Part shown: in pieces, positions 44,522 to 53,041 of the stretch
How the letters are laid out: each line of letters starts with the position of its first letter
How positions within the stretch are numbered: the first letter of the stretch is position 1
Assembly: GCF_003605385.1 (NCBI RefSeq)
Contig: NZ_QYTV02000001.1
Coordinates: 62,001 to 126,000 of the forward strand
DNA: 64,000 nt
Direction: 5' to 3'
Source of the DNA: Siminovitchia acidinfaciens
GTDB lineage: Bacteria; Bacillota; Bacilli; Bacillales; Bacillaceae_C
Translations under genes and position numbers: made by a program
The notes under the pieces: generated by a model
The model's database searches: none
What the model was told of the DNA's origin: nothing
Seen by the model: only the letters and a program-made list of their open reading frames with translations

Positions 44522-46657
44522 TTGTTGACGAAAGCAAGGGGCTTTTTGCAGTCTTACTTTGGATTTGACGAATTCCGCCAAGGACAGGATGCAATCATCC
44601 AAAAAGTGCTTCAGGGTGAAGATACGCTTGGAATCATGCCGACTGGCGGTGGAAAGTCTGTTTGTTATCAAATCCCCGCCCTGTCGCTGCGCGGGATTAC
44701 GATTGTAATCTCTCCGCTGATTTCACTCATGAAGGATCAGGTGGATGCTCTTGATAAGGCTGGTATCCCATCTACATACATTAACAGCACGATTACCGGA
44801 CCTGAGATGCGGGAACGGATGTCCGGGATCTATAACGGAAAATATAAACTCGTATATATTGCTCCCGAGAGATTGGAAACCGACTATTTTTTAAGAGTAT
44901 TAAGTGAGATTCATATTTCACTTGTGGCAATAGATGAAGCGCATTGTGTTTCGCAATGGGGCCACGATTTTCGGCCAAGTTATTTATTGATCCGCAAACT
45001 GATTAATAGAATTCAGCCAAAGCCGACAGTACTGGCGTTGACTGCAACGGCTACTCCGCAGGTTCGTGAAGATATCCGTCAGCTTTTGGATATTAGTGTT
45101 GATAATACGGTTGTGACCGGATTTGAAAGAGAAAACCTCCGCTTCCATGTAGTGAAGGGTCAGGATAGGGATTTGTTTTTGACTGATTACATTCAAAAAA
45201 ATTCCGGCCGGGCAGGGATTGTTTATGCAGCGACCAGGAAAGAAGTGGAACGCTTGCATCAGTCCTTGAAAGCGAAAGGGATCGCTGCCGGAAAGTATCA
45301 TGCGGGAATGTCGGAAAAAGAGCGGAACAGCTATCAGGAGAAATTCTTATACGATGATATTGATGTGATGATTGCTACAAATGCCTTTGGAATGGGCATC
45401 AATAAATCGAACGTAAGATTTGTGATTCACTTTCATATACCGCGCAATATGGAGTCTTATTACCAAGAGGCGGGCAGAGCAGGAAGGGACGGAGAAGAGA
45501 GTGACTGTATTCTGCTTTTTGCCCCTCAGGACAGCCACATCCAGTCTTTCCTTATTGATCAATCGGATATGGACGAGCACCGTAAAGAAAATGAATTTGG
45601 TAAGTTGAGGAAAATGATGGCTTACGGCCATACAGAGTCTTGCTTGCAGCAGTACATCCTGCATTATTTTGGCGAGGAAGATGCTCCTGTTTGCGGAAAG
45701 TGCGGTAATTGCACCGATGACAGAGAACAGGTAGACGTGACGGTTGAAACCCAGATGGTTCTATCATGCATAAGGCGAATGAATGAAAGGTTTGGCAAAA
45801 CAATGATTGCCAAAGTGCTGACTGGGTCTACTGACCAAAAAATAAGAAGTTTTGGTTTTGATCAATTGTCCACCCATGGAATCATGAAGGACAAGACTCA
45901 GAAGGAAACAGCGGAGTTTATCGACTTTTTAACCGCCGAAGGCTACTTGCGCCCGACTGACGGTTCTTATCCCACTTTAATGTTGACTGAGCTGGCCGGG
46001 GATGTTTTGCGGGGCAAAGAAAAAGTGATGAGAAAAGAAAAGGTGAGGATTGCTCAGGTCGTCGAAGATGACATGCTGTTTGAGGTACTGCGCAGGTTGA
46101 GAAAAGAGATTGCCGACGGAGAGAATGTGCCGCCATATATCATTTTTTCCGATACGACCTTAAAGGAAATGAGTGCATTGCTTCCTAGCGGCGAAGCGGA
46201 ACTGATGCAGGTCAAGGGAGTCGGTGAGCGCAAACTTGAGGCTTATGGAGCGGCATTCTTGAAAGAGATAAACAAGTACTGTGAGGAGCAGGGAATCGAA
46301 AGGCGGGAATTCAGTCGACCGGTCATGCCCGTTGCTCAAAAACAAACGGGAGGAGCCTCTGGTAAAGAGCCGAGCCACCATATTACCTATCAAATGTTGC
46401 AGAATGGCCTTTCTATTGCGGAAATTGCTGAGGAGCGCGGCATGACTGAAAGGACAGTTGAAGGGCATTTACTCAAATGTCCTGACGATGAGTTGGAAGT
46501 GGATTGGTCCATTTTCATTCCCGAAGAATACGAGCCGATGATAGGAGAGGCGGTTGAGCAGGCTGGCCAGGAAAGACTGACGCCGATCAAAGAGCTTCTG
46601 CCTGAGGAAATCAGCTTTTTCATGATCAGGGCTTATTTGGAAAAACAAAAGGCTTAA
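44522..46657 (+). CDS. recQ: ATP-dependent DNA helicase RecQ with C-terminal HTH
   Basis: A 711-residue 3'-5' helicase of replication repair. Walker A MPTGGGKSVCYQ (Lys45), DEAH box at 138-141, QEAGRAGRDG in motif VI, a zinc-binding cysteine set ending CGKCGNCTD, an RQC region, an HRDC domain (PPYIIFSDTTLKEMSALLPS) and a C-terminal helix-turn-helix extension (LQNGLSIAEIAEERGMTERT). The extension makes it longer than B. subtilis RecQ (about 590) or RecS. TTG start (44522) after GGAGGT. The gene is followed by a terminator and a 45-bp tandem array. Confidence 0.96.
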   Translation: MLTKARGFLQSYFGFDEFRQGQDAIIQKVLQGEDTLGIMPTGGGKSVCYQIPALSLRGITIVISPLISLMKDQVDALDKAGIPSTYINSTITGPEMRERMSGIYNGKYKLVYIAPERLETDYFLRVLSEIHISLVAIDEAHCVSQWGHDFRPSYLLIRKLINRIQPKPTVLALTATATPQVREDIRQLLDISVDNTVVTGFERENLRFHVVKGQDRDLFLTDYIQKNSGRAGIVYAATRKEVERLHQSLKAKGIAAGKYHAGMSEKERNSYQEKFLYDDIDVMIATNAFGMGINKSNVRFVIHFHIPRNMESYYQEAGRAGRDGEESDCILLFAPQDSHIQSFLIDQSDMDEHRKENEFGKLRKMMAYGHTESCLQQYILHYFGEEDAPVCGKCGNCTDDREQVDVTVETQMVLSCIRRMNERFGKTMIAKVLTGSTDQKIRSFGFDQLSTHGIMKDKTQKETAEFIDFLTAEGYLRPTDGSYPTLMLTELAGDVLRGKEKVMRKEKVRIAQVVEDDMLFEVLRRLRKEIADGENVPPYIIFSDTTLKEMSALLPSGEAELMQVKGVGERKLEAYGAAFLKEINKYCEEQGIERREFSRPVMPVAQKQTGGASGKEPSHHITYQMLQNGLSIAEIAEERGMTERTVEGHLLKCPDDELEVDWSIFIPEEYEPMIGEAVEQAGQERLTPIKELLPEEISFFMIRAYLEKQKA

Positions 46658-46663
46658 TAAACA

Positions 46664-46705
46664 AACCCGCTGTCAACTGAATTGGGAAGTTGATGGTGGG
46701 TTTTT
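46664..46705 (+). terminator. Intrinsic terminator after recQ
   Basis: A 14-bp stem (AACCCGCTGTCAAC with GTTGATGGTGGGTT, three G-U pairs), followed by TTTTT. Confidence 0.85.
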
Positions 46706-46719
46706 CTCTTAGAACAGAG

Positions 46720-47292
46720 AGGAGACGTTTAATCAAACGTTTGATTAGTGACAGTGCTCGTAGCATCAAACTCTTAACTAAACGTTTGATTAGTGGCAGT
46801 GCTCGGAGTTTCGAACACTTAACCAAACGTTTGATTAGTGGTAGTGCTCGGGGTTTCGAACTCTTAATCAAACGTTTGATTAGCTGCAGTGCTCAGAGTT
46901 TCGAACTCTTAACCAAGCGTTTGATTAGTGGTAGTGCTCGGGGTTTCGAACTTTTAATCAAACGTTTGATTAGCGGCAGTGCTCGGAGTTTTGACTTCTT
47001 AACCAAGCGTTTGATTAGTGGCGGTGAGCGGTGTTTTGACTTCTTAATCAAACGTTTGATCAGTAGCAGTACTCGTAGCATCGAACACTTAACCAAACGT
47101 TTGATTAGTGGTGGTGAGCGGTGTTACGATTTCTTAATCAAACATTTGATTAGTATCGTGGCTCAGAGTTTTGGACCTTTAATCAAATGATTGATTAGCA
47201 TCAGTGCTCGTAGCTTCGAATTCTAAACCAAACGATTGATTAGCGGCAGAACTCGGATCTTCGAACACTTAATCAAACGTTTGATTTATGAT
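46720..47292. repeat. Tandem array of a 45-bp unit, about 13 copies
   Basis: CGTTTGATTAG or a close variant begins at 46738, 46783, 46828, 46873, 46918, 46963, 47008, 47053, 47098, 47143, 47188, 47233 and 47278: an exact 45-base period. Each unit carries the palindrome TAATCAAACGTTTGATTA (perfect or nearly) and a TTCGAA. Because 45 is divisible by three, long frames stay open on both strands (plus 46690-47190, minus 46893-47096, with repeats such as KRLISGSARSFE), but the plus frame starts inside the recQ terminator without a ribosome site, so I treat the array as non-coding. Confidence 0.93.
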
Positions 47293-47378
47293 GGGGTGCC
47301 TGACGAAGTATTATTTTTTTACTCAGCGCATAGAATGAAACTTAACATTCAATTGAAGTCCCGTCTAAGTAGGTTTCG

Positions 47379-47407
47379 TTGCATTTTTGCCGGTTATTCG
47401 CTAGAAT
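47379..47407 (+). promoter_or_regulatory. Promoter of the HAD phosphatase gene
   Basis: TTGCAT (47379-47384), 17-base spacer, TAGAAT (47402-47407), about 50 bases before the start codon and downstream of the tandem array. Confidence 0.65.
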
Positions 47408-47458
47408 ACATGCCAATATCAGAGGGCGGAATTAGCCTAAAGAGAAGGAGATATGACA

Positions 47459-48331
47459 TTGATTAAATGTATTGCCACCGACATGGATGGAACGTTGCTC
47501 AATGCCAATCAAGAAATCAGTGAAGCTAACAAACTTGCAATTCAAGCGGCCCAGGAGAAGGGAATAGATTTTCTTGTTGCAACAGGACGCTCTTACCATG
47601 ACTTGCGCTATATACTGGAAAAGGTTGATATAAAATGTCCGGCAATTTGCTTAAATGGTGCGGAGATTCGCGATGAAAATGGAAACGTTGAGCACGGAAT
47701 TGGGCTTGACAAAGCAACGGCGGATAAAGTGGCGTATGTGCTGGACAATGCAGACATGTATTACGAGTTATATACAAGCAATGGTACTTACACGACAAAC
47801 TATGAAAAGGGAATTCAGGCAGTCATGGATATTTACCGGACTGCAAATCCGTCTATAGAGGCTTCAACTCTACGCGAAACAGTTGAGAAAAGGTTTGAAA
47901 AGCGGCTGATCAAAATTGTGGACAACTTTGATGGTATTTTTGGAGCAGAGGACATTGTCACCTATAAATTCTTCGGATTTTCCAAAGATGCATCTCTCCT
48001 GGTTGATGTAAGCAGGCGGTTTGAAGAAATCAAGGGAATCACTGTGACAGCTTCAGGGCGTCAAAACATTGAAATCACCCACAAGCACGCACAAAAAGGA
48101 AATGCATTAAAGCGTTACACGGAAAAGCGAGGTATTTCACTCGAAGACACAATGGCACTGGGCGATAATTATAATGATCTGTCCATGTTGGAAGTGGTAG
48201 GCCATTCTGTCGCCATGGGTAATGCCGAAAAAGAAATAAAAGATGCCTGCCGTTATCTTACCGGATTAAATACGGAAGATGGAGTAGCAGAAGCTATTAA
48301 TAAAATACTTGAGGAAATGACCATTTCCTAA
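47459..48331 (+). CDS. Cof-type HAD-IIB phosphatase
   Basis: A 290-residue haloacid-dehalogenase phosphatase: nucleophile motif ATDMDGTLL near the N-terminus, VATGRSYHD (motif II), and ALGDNYNDLSML with AMGNAEKEIKDAC (motif IV) at the C-terminus; a C2 cap lies between. Substrates are sugar phosphates, FMN or PLP in related YcsE/YitU/YwpJ proteins; this one cannot be assigned. ATG 47453 is only two bases after AGAAGGAG, whereas TTG 47459 is eight bases away and gives MIKCIATDMDGT. A dispersed element starts just after the stop. Confidence 0.92.
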   Translation: MIKCIATDMDGTLLNANQEISEANKLAIQAAQEKGIDFLVATGRSYHDLRYILEKVDIKCPAICLNGAEIRDENGNVEHGIGLDKATADKVAYVLDNADMYYELYTSNGTYTTNYEKGIQAVMDIYRTANPSIEASTLRETVEKRFEKRLIKIVDNFDGIFGAEDIVTYKFFGFSKDASLLVDVSRRFEEIKGITVTASGRQNIEITHKHAQKGNALKRYTEKRGISLEDTMALGDNYNDLSMLEVVGHSVAMGNAEKEIKDACRYLTGLNTEDGVAEAINKILEEMTIS

Positions 48332-48563
48332 GAACAATAGCGCAAGCGCCTTGATAAGCCCCGACAAGCACAAGACGATTCCCGAGGAGGCAGCTTTTCA
48401 GCCAAGCGGCTGACTTCCATCACATCATGTAAAACTTCTCTGAGTGTGCTTCATGTAGCTTTGCGACGAGCTGAACAAAACTTCCTCGAATAAGCCTTGG
48501 CGTAGGAGCACACTCTTCCTTGCAGGCTTGTGACCTCGAGGGGCTAGGCGCTGGAGCTGAACG
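48332..48563 (+). repeat. Dispersed stop-adjacent element (HAD copy)
   Basis: Directly after the TAA: GAACAATAGCGCAAGCGCC, then TGATAAGCCCCGACAAGC. Interior phrases ATCACATCATGTAAAACTTC, CTTTGCGACGAGCTGAAC and GGCGTAGGAGCACAC recur in copies at 18537 and 62231. The end is GGGGCTAGGCGCTGGAGCTG. GCGCC...GCCCC at the left pairs with GGGGC...GGCGC at the right, giving terminal inverted repeats. Confidence 0.87.
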
Positions 48564-48568
48564 AATGA

Positions 48569-48599
48569 AAAAAACCTGAGGAACCCTCCTCAGGTTTTT
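48569..48599. terminator. Bidirectional terminator HAD / bshB2
   Basis: A perfect 12-bp stem, AAAACCTGAGGA with its complement, ACCC loop, A and T runs on either side; it touches the bshB2 stop on the minus strand. Confidence 0.9.
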
Positions 48600-49283
48600 C
48601 TATAACACTTGATCGTTCTCCCAATCATAAGTCCAAAAACGTTCTCTCAGCATCCGCTCTGTCCAGGCAGGGTTTTCGGCTGCTACGCTTTCAAGCATTT
48701 CATCCATCATCCAGGCAGTCTGGGAAATATGTGCTTTTAGTACGTCTACCTTTTTCTCCCACACGTCACTTATATCGTGTACGATATCTGCTTTTCCGAG
48801 TTCCGCTTCATGATTGTTTGAAAATGCAACAAGATTAAGCTTCGGCCTCTTATCTTTTGGCAGCCTGCGAACTGCTCGGATGACCGCACGCGCCGTTGCT
48901 TCGTGATCGGGGTGTACGGAATAATTAGGATAAAAGGAAATAATGAGTGAAGGATTCAATTCCTCCATTAGCTTGAATACCATATTCGCAAGCTCCTCAT
49001 CATTTTCAAACTCTAGAGTTTTATCCCGGTAGCCCATCAGGCGCAAATCGGTTAGCCCCATAATTTCGGTTGCTTTTTCCAACTCGGCTTTCCGGATTTG
49101 AGGTAAGGATTCCCTCGTTGCAAATGGCGGATTTCCAAGATTTCGCGCCATTTCTCCTAAAGTGAGACATGCATAAGTCACCGGTGTTCCATTATTTATA
49201 TGCTTCATGATTGTCCCCGAGACTCCAAAAGCCTCGTCGTCCGGGTGGGGAAAAATCACTAACACCTGTCTTTCCTTTTCCAT
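48600..49283 (-). CDS. bshB2: Bacillithiol biosynthesis deacetylase BshB2
   Basis: Zinc-dependent N-deacetylase of the LmbE/PIG-L family, 227 residues. FPHPDDEAFG and HPDHEATARAV carry the zinc ligands and catalytic Asp. It deacetylates GlcNAc-malate during synthesis of the thiol bacillithiol, partly redundant with BshB1. RESLPQIRKAELEKA is typical of the BshB2/YojG branch. Upstream on the same strand is yojF, its usual partner, but 264 bases away with a repeat element between. ATG after AAAGGAGCG. Confidence 0.93.
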   Translation of the reverse strand: MEKERQVLVIFPHPDDEAFGVSGTIMKHINNGTPVTYACLTLGEMARNLGNPPFATRESLPQIRKAELEKATEIMGLTDLRLMGYRDKTLEFENDEELANMVFKLMEELNPSLIISFYPNYSVHPDHEATARAVIRAVRRLPKDKRPKLNLVAFSNNHEAELGKADIVHDISDVWEKKVDVLKAHISQTAWMMDEMLESVAAENPAWTERMLRERFWTYDWENDQVL

Positions 49284-49373
49284 TGGCTTTTCGCTCCTTT
49301 AAAAAGTCTCGCTCGAATTAAAAGAAAGTATAAGTTTCTAATGAACACTTTTCTTGAAGTATATTCTTATTGT

Positions 49374-49547
49374 CCAGCTCCGGACGGCAGGGGCTCAAGG
49401 TCGCTTCGAAAAAAGCATTGATGGCAAAGAGCGCCTTCACTGTTTTTTCTCCGACGGACAGGAAGTCCTAGTGTCACCGAAGCCACAGGACGTGGCGTTT
49501 GAGGCGGCCAGCGCTTGTCGCCCCTAAACGGCCGTCTTCCGCTTTTC
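49374..49547 (-). repeat. Dispersed stop-adjacent element (yojF copy)
   Basis: On the minus strand it starts at the yojF stop with GAAAAGCGGAAGACGGCC and runs GTTTAGGGGCGACAAGCGC to GAGCCCCTGCCGTCCGGAGC TGGACA at the far end. It contains the module CCGACGGACAGGA..TCCTAGTG..ACCGAAGCCACAGGA, here about 49452-49495, which recurs at 55306 and, inverted, at 18720 and 62520. Confidence 0.85.
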
Positions 49548-49895
49548 TTATTCAAAAGGCTTATTGCTTATTTGCAAAGCAACTGCCAGTTTTCCTTCGT
49601 AATCGTGTCCTGCCAGCAAAAGCCGATTCTGATCGTCTATCTCGAAGTGGGTCACTCCTTCTGCATAAACCCATCCTACCGGAAGTTTCAAGCCAACCCT
49701 GTAGGGGCCTTCTCCTGTTATTTTTCCGTGCTCATAGCAGATTTCTGCATTGCGAATATAAGCACCTGATGAAAAAAAGGATTCGTCTTTATGTGAGGCG
49801 TATGCGCCATTTGTAGTTTCCAGATGTATAAAGACATTTTTTCCCGCAAACTGATTAATCATATGCTGGACCTGCTGAACATTTATATCTTCCAA
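49548..49895 (-). CDS. yojF: YojF (DUF1806) protein
   Basis: A 115-residue cytoplasmic protein of the DUF1806 family (GAYIRNAEICYEHGKITGEG, then PYRVGLKLPVGWVYAEGVTH). In B. subtilis yojF lies directly before bshB2 (yojG), and the pairing suggests a role with bacillithiol, though its activity is unknown. ATG with AAGGAGG upstream. Its stop codon is the first base triplet before the dispersed element. Confidence 0.9.
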   Translation of the reverse strand: MEDINVQQVQHMINQFAGKNVFIHLETTNGAYASHKDESFFSSGAYIRNAEICYEHGKITGEGPYRVGLKLPVGWVYAEGVTHFEIDDQNRLLLAGHDYEGKLAVALQISNKPFE

Positions 49896-50045
49896 CCCAT
49901 TGGCCTCCTTCGCCTAGTGAACATAAAATCATTTTACTAAAAAACATACTGAATTACGAAAGATAGGATTTTTTTAGGGATTATGTGGTTTTACAATTAT
50001 AGTATGATAAAATTTATAGACTGTATAGGAAAGGAGAATGAAAAA

Positions 50046-50189
50046 ATGGAAAAGAAATTGGACCTTATTTTGGAGACTTTGCAAAGTCACGAAAACCTCC
50101 TGCACCAGTTGATCAAGAGTGTTGCCGCCACCAATGTAAAGGTAAATGAGATTGACAAGAAGCTTGAAAAGAACAAAGCTCTATGGTGA
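50046..50189 (+). CDS. Small helical protein, 47 residues
   Basis: Predicted helix with charged and hydrophobic heptads (MEKKLDLILETLQSHENLLH, VKVNEIDKKLEKN). The ATG follows AAAGGAG at about ten bases. No family is named with confidence; it resembles small coiled-coil proteins of phage or chromosomal origin. Its last codons overlap a second small frame (ATGGTGA), suggesting coupling. Confidence 0.5.
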   Translation: MEKKLDLILETLQSHENLLHQLIKSVAATNVKVNEIDKKLEKNKALW

Positions 50190-50266
50190 CCCAGGCCGAC
50201 TTAAAATACTTTGAACAAAAGATCGCAGAGCACGACAGAGAAATAATGAAGATCAAACTTAGTTGA
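50183..50266 (+). CDS. Possible coupled 27-residue small protein
   Basis: Starts within the last two codons of the preceding small gene and encodes MVTQADLKYFEQKIAEHDRE plus IMKIKLS. It is amphipathic and charged. Support is only the overlap and composition; no own ribosome site. Confidence 0.25.
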   Translation: MVTQADLKYFEQKIAEHDREIMKIKLS

Positions 50267-50307
50267 CCTCCTCAGACCACTTCACGAAAAGTCTTCAAAA
50301 AACCAAA

Positions 50308-50341
50308 TCAAAAACCCGGCAGCCTGACCTTCCCGCCGGGT
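50308..50341 (-). terminator. Terminator of pdxK
   Basis: On the minus strand ACCCGGC pairs with GCCGGGT around a 14-base loop, followed by TTTTTGATTTGG. Confidence 0.75.
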
Positions 50342-50348
50342 CCCTTTA

Positions 50349-51170
50349 TTAATTTTTAAGGCTCCCTACATATTTTGTATAAGCGCCGTGCATGACCGGT
50401 CCCACGTATTCATTCAGTTTCCAGCCGTGTTTGATGGCCGCTGTAACAAATTCTTTCGCTGCTGCCACAGAATCTTTAACAGACTTTCCTTTTGCTAAGT
50501 TAGCTGTGATGGCAGCGGCAAATGTACAGCCTGCACCATGATTATATGTTGTATCGAGCTTTTCTTCTTCAAGCAGGGTAAATTCCTGCCCGTCATAGAA
50601 AAGGTCTACTGCTTTGTCCGTGTTTAACCCAGTTCCGCCCTTGATGATGACGTTTTTTGCACCCAAATCATGAATTTTCGCGGCAGCTTCTTTCATGTCA
50701 TCGATCGTTTGAATTTTGCCAGTTCCGGCAAGCTGCCAGGCTTCGAATAGGTTAGGTGTTACAACCGCTGCACGGGGCAATAGCAATTCACGTAAAGCGT
50801 CCGTGTTTTCAGGCTGCAATACTTCATCCTCACCTTTACAGACCATGACAGGGTCGATGACGACGTTTTTTAAACCGTGCTCGTCGATTTTCTTTGCGCC
50901 AAGCTCAATGATGTCTACGGATCCGAGCATTCCTGTTTTCATCGCGTCAATTCCGACAGAAAGGATGGTGTTCAACTGCTTTTCCACTATATTTACATCG
51001 ATAGGGAACACTCCGTGGCTCCAATTGTTGTCGGGATCCATTGTAACAATGGAAGTGAGTGCAGTCATGCCGTACACATCATTTTCTTGGAACGTTTTCA
51101 GATCCGCCTGAATACCGGCTCCGCCGCTTGAGTCGGATCCTGCAAGTGTCAATGCTTTTTTCATATACAT
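50349..51170 (-). CDS. pdxK: Pyridoxine/hydroxymethylpyrimidine kinase PdxK (ThiD family)
   Basis: Ribokinase-fold kinase of about 273 residues. TLAGSDSSGGAGIQADLKTF, VVIDPVMVCKG and NHGAGCTFAAAITANLAKGK (anion hole and catalytic Asp region, with Cys lid) are typical. The Bacillus enzyme of this clade phosphorylates pyridoxine/pyridoxal as well as HMP for B6 salvage. The gene sits near ung in B. subtilis too. TTG 51185 is in frame, but ATG 51170 (MYMKK) or 51164 (MKK) follows AAGGGAG better. Confidence 0.92.
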   Translation of the reverse strand: MYMKKALTLAGSDSSGGAGIQADLKTFQENDVYGMTALTSIVTMDPDNNWSHGVFPIDVNIVEKQLNTILSVGIDAMKTGMLGSVDIIELGAKKIDEHGLKNVVIDPVMVCKGEDEVLQPENTDALRELLLPRAAVVTPNLFEAWQLAGTGKIQTIDDMKEAAAKIHDLGAKNVIIKGGTGLNTDKAVDLFYDGQEFTLLEEEKLDTTYNHGAGCTFAAAITANLAKGKSVKDSVAAAKEFVTAAIKHGWKLNEYVGPVMHGAYTKYVGSLKN

Positions 51171-51332
51171 GTAACTCCCTTCCAACTAATTAAAGATTAT
51201 ATCAATGAAATAATTATATACTTCCCACGAAAAAAGTGGTAATTATCAAACTTTTCTTTACCCTTAGCATTACGACACACGAGACATCATTGCCCAAGAG
51301 GAATGGAATTTCTGCTATAATGATGAGTAATC

Positions 51333-51911
51333 TTACTTTTGCAAAAAAGATGTTTTTAAAAGAGCCAAACGTTCTCTTGATGTTAATTTTAGCCTGACGA
51401 TTGCAGGTGTTTTAGCTGCGACCGCATCGGTCTGCAGGCCAAGCCGGCTGGCGATTTTTTGGGCCCTTGCCAAATGGTAGTCACTTGTAATAATGGTGAT
51501 CCCGCTAACGGAATTTGGAAGAAGCTTTTTTGAAAAAGCAATATTCTCATGAGTTGAGGTTGAGTTTTTCTCTAAAATCAACCTGCCTTCTGGAATGCCG
51601 TGGGCAACAAGGTAGTGTTTCATGGCTTCCGCTTCCGATATGAATTCGTCGGTTCCCTGTCCGCCGGATAAAATCAGTTTTACATGAGAGTGCTGCTTAG
51701 CATACAGAAGTGCAGCTTCCAGGCGATATTGCAGTGAAAGTGAAGGGGTTTCACCGTTAACTTTTGCCCCCAGGACAAAAGCATAATCATATGTACCATC
51801 TGCTTCCGGTTTTTTGCCGTCGGCAATCCATTTTCCGGTAAGGATCCATAACAGTAAGCAGAATCCAAAGAAAGTAATTGTAAAGATGCCTGCAATGTTT
51901 TTCAACCTCAT
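51333..51911 (-). CDS. DUF218 / YdcF-like membrane-anchored protein
   Basis: A 192-residue protein: one N-terminal helix (FTITFFGFCLLLWILTG) then a DUF218 domain, AFVLGAKVNGETPS, LILSGGQGTDE, SEAEAMKHYL and STSTHENIAFSK. Relatives (SanA, ElyC, YdcF) act in envelope or nucleotide-like substrate handling; the activity is not settled. The longer frame up to 52172 runs antisense over mobA and is rejected; Met 51911 has GAGTGA before it. Confidence 0.87.
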   Translation of the reverse strand: MRLKNIAGIFTITFFGFCLLLWILTGKWIADGKKPEADGTYDYAFVLGAKVNGETPSLSLQYRLEAALLYAKQHSHVKLILSGGQGTDEFISEAEAMKHYLVAHGIPEGRLILEKNSTSTHENIAFSKKLLPNSVSGITIITSDYHLARAQKIASRLGLQTDAVAAKTPAIVRLKLTSRERLALLKTSFLQK

Positions 51912-51993
51912 AAAAATCACTCGATTCTTGTAAAGTACGTTTAGATTACAAGATTCCGCATGGTTCGTAAATAGATTTTCGGGAGGAACCGAA

Positions 51994-52587
51994 TTGAATA
52001 CGATTATATTAGCCGGGGGTAGATCAAGCCGTATGGGGCGGAACAAAGCCCTTATGAAAATAGGCGGAACGCGGGTCATCGACCGGATTGCGGCAGAGTT
52101 CCAGCCTATTTCGGAAAAAATTATCGTCATTGCCAATGATCCAACGCAATACAAACATCTGGATGCAGTCATCCATGAAGATGAACCTGTTTTTACAGGA
52201 GAAGGGCCGCTTGCAGGAATTTTTACAGGATTGAAGGCAGCGGGAGACGGTCCATGTCTGGTTGTTGCCTGCGATATGCCATTTGCTTCCGCTGAACTGG
52301 GCTGCGAGCTCGTTTCGATTTTACTAAAAAATAACAGGGATGCGGTGGTTCCCGTTCAGGAAAATCGAATACATCCGCTATTCGCGGCATATGATGCTCG
52401 TATCGCCAAATCGGTCAAGGAAACGCTGGAATTTGCTAAAAGATCAGTGAAAGCATTGTTTGATAGGATAGATGTGGAATATTTTCCGTTAAAAGAAAAG
52501 ACTGAAGTCGTTTGGAACATGAATACGATGGATGAATACATACAAGCGAAGAAGATTGCAGGAGGGAGAGAAGAAAATGACATGTGA
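51994..52587 (+). CDS. mobA: Molybdenum cofactor guanylyltransferase
   Basis: Nucleotidyltransferase of 197 residues that attaches GMP to molybdopterin. ILAGGRSSRMGRNKALM is the GTP-binding signature, VACDMPFAS the metal-binding region. TTG start after GGGAGGAACCGAA. First gene of a run of overlapping genes mobA-moaE-moaD-moeB; its stop overlaps moaE by 11 bases. Confidence 0.94.
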   Translation: MNTIILAGGRSSRMGRNKALMKIGGTRVIDRIAAEFQPISEKIIVIANDPTQYKHLDAVIHEDEPVFTGEGPLAGIFTGLKAAGDGPCLVVACDMPFASAELGCELVSILLKNNRDAVVPVQENRIHPLFAAYDARIAKSVKETLEFAKRSVKALFDRIDVEYFPLKEKTEVVWNMNTMDEYIQAKKIAGGREENDM

Positions 52588-53041
52588 AATCACGAGGGAC
52601 CCGATAAAAATCGAGGAGATTTACCAAAAGGTCGTAAGAAGGGATGCTGGCGCTGTCACAACATTTGTTGGCACAGTCCGCGAATTGACCCACGGGAAGA
52701 AAACGCTTTACCTTGATTACGAAGCCTATGAATCCATGGCTTTGAAAAAAATGGAGCAGATTGTTGAGGAAATGAAGGAGCGGTGGCCCGTCATAGAGGT
52801 TGCCATGGCTCATCGGATCGGACGCTTGGAAATAACAGATATAGCGATAGCAATCGCAGTATCTGCGCCGCATCGCCCGGAAGCATATGAGGCAAATCGT
52901 TATGCGCTCGAAAGAGTGAAAGAAATGGTTCCGATTTGGAAGAAAGAGCACTGGGAAGACGGAGAAGAGTGGGTCGGAAACCAGCAGGGAACGAAGGAAT
53001 ATGTGACAGGGAAACCGGAGGAAGGTGATTTACTTGAATAA
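52577..53041 (+). CDS. moaE: Molybdopterin synthase large subunit
   Basis: A 154-residue MoaE: AGAVTTFVGTVRELTHGKKT, MAHRIGRLEI, APHRPEAYEANRYALERVKE and the active-site KKEHW. With MoaD it converts cyclic pyranopterin phosphate to molybdopterin. Its ATG, ten bases after GGAGGGAGAG, overlaps the mobA end. A longer frame from 52532 inside mobA is not supported. Confidence 0.95.
   Translation: MTCEITRDPIKIEEIYQKVVRRDAGAVTTFVGTVRELTHGKKTLYLDYEAYESMALKKMEQIVEEMKERWPVIEVAMAHRIGRLEITDIAIAIAVSAPHRPEAYEANRYALERVKEMVPIWKKEHWEDGEEWVGNQQGTKEYVTGKPEEGDLLE

Noticed and set aside
46690-47190. 166-residue repetitive frame over the 45-bp array
   Set aside because: It starts with TTG inside the recQ terminator without a ribosome site, and equal frames are open on the other strand simply because the repeat length is divisible by three.
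46720-47292. CRISPR array in the 45-bp tandem repeat
   Set aside because: The interval between palindromes is itself repeated rather than unique, and there are no cas genes.
49374-49547. Insertion sequence behind yojF
   Set aside because: No transposase frame and under 200 bases; it is better described as a non-autonomous or RNA-type repeat.
51912-52172. N-terminal extension of the DUF218 gene
   Set aside because: It runs antisense through mobA; a good start with membrane helix lies at 51911.
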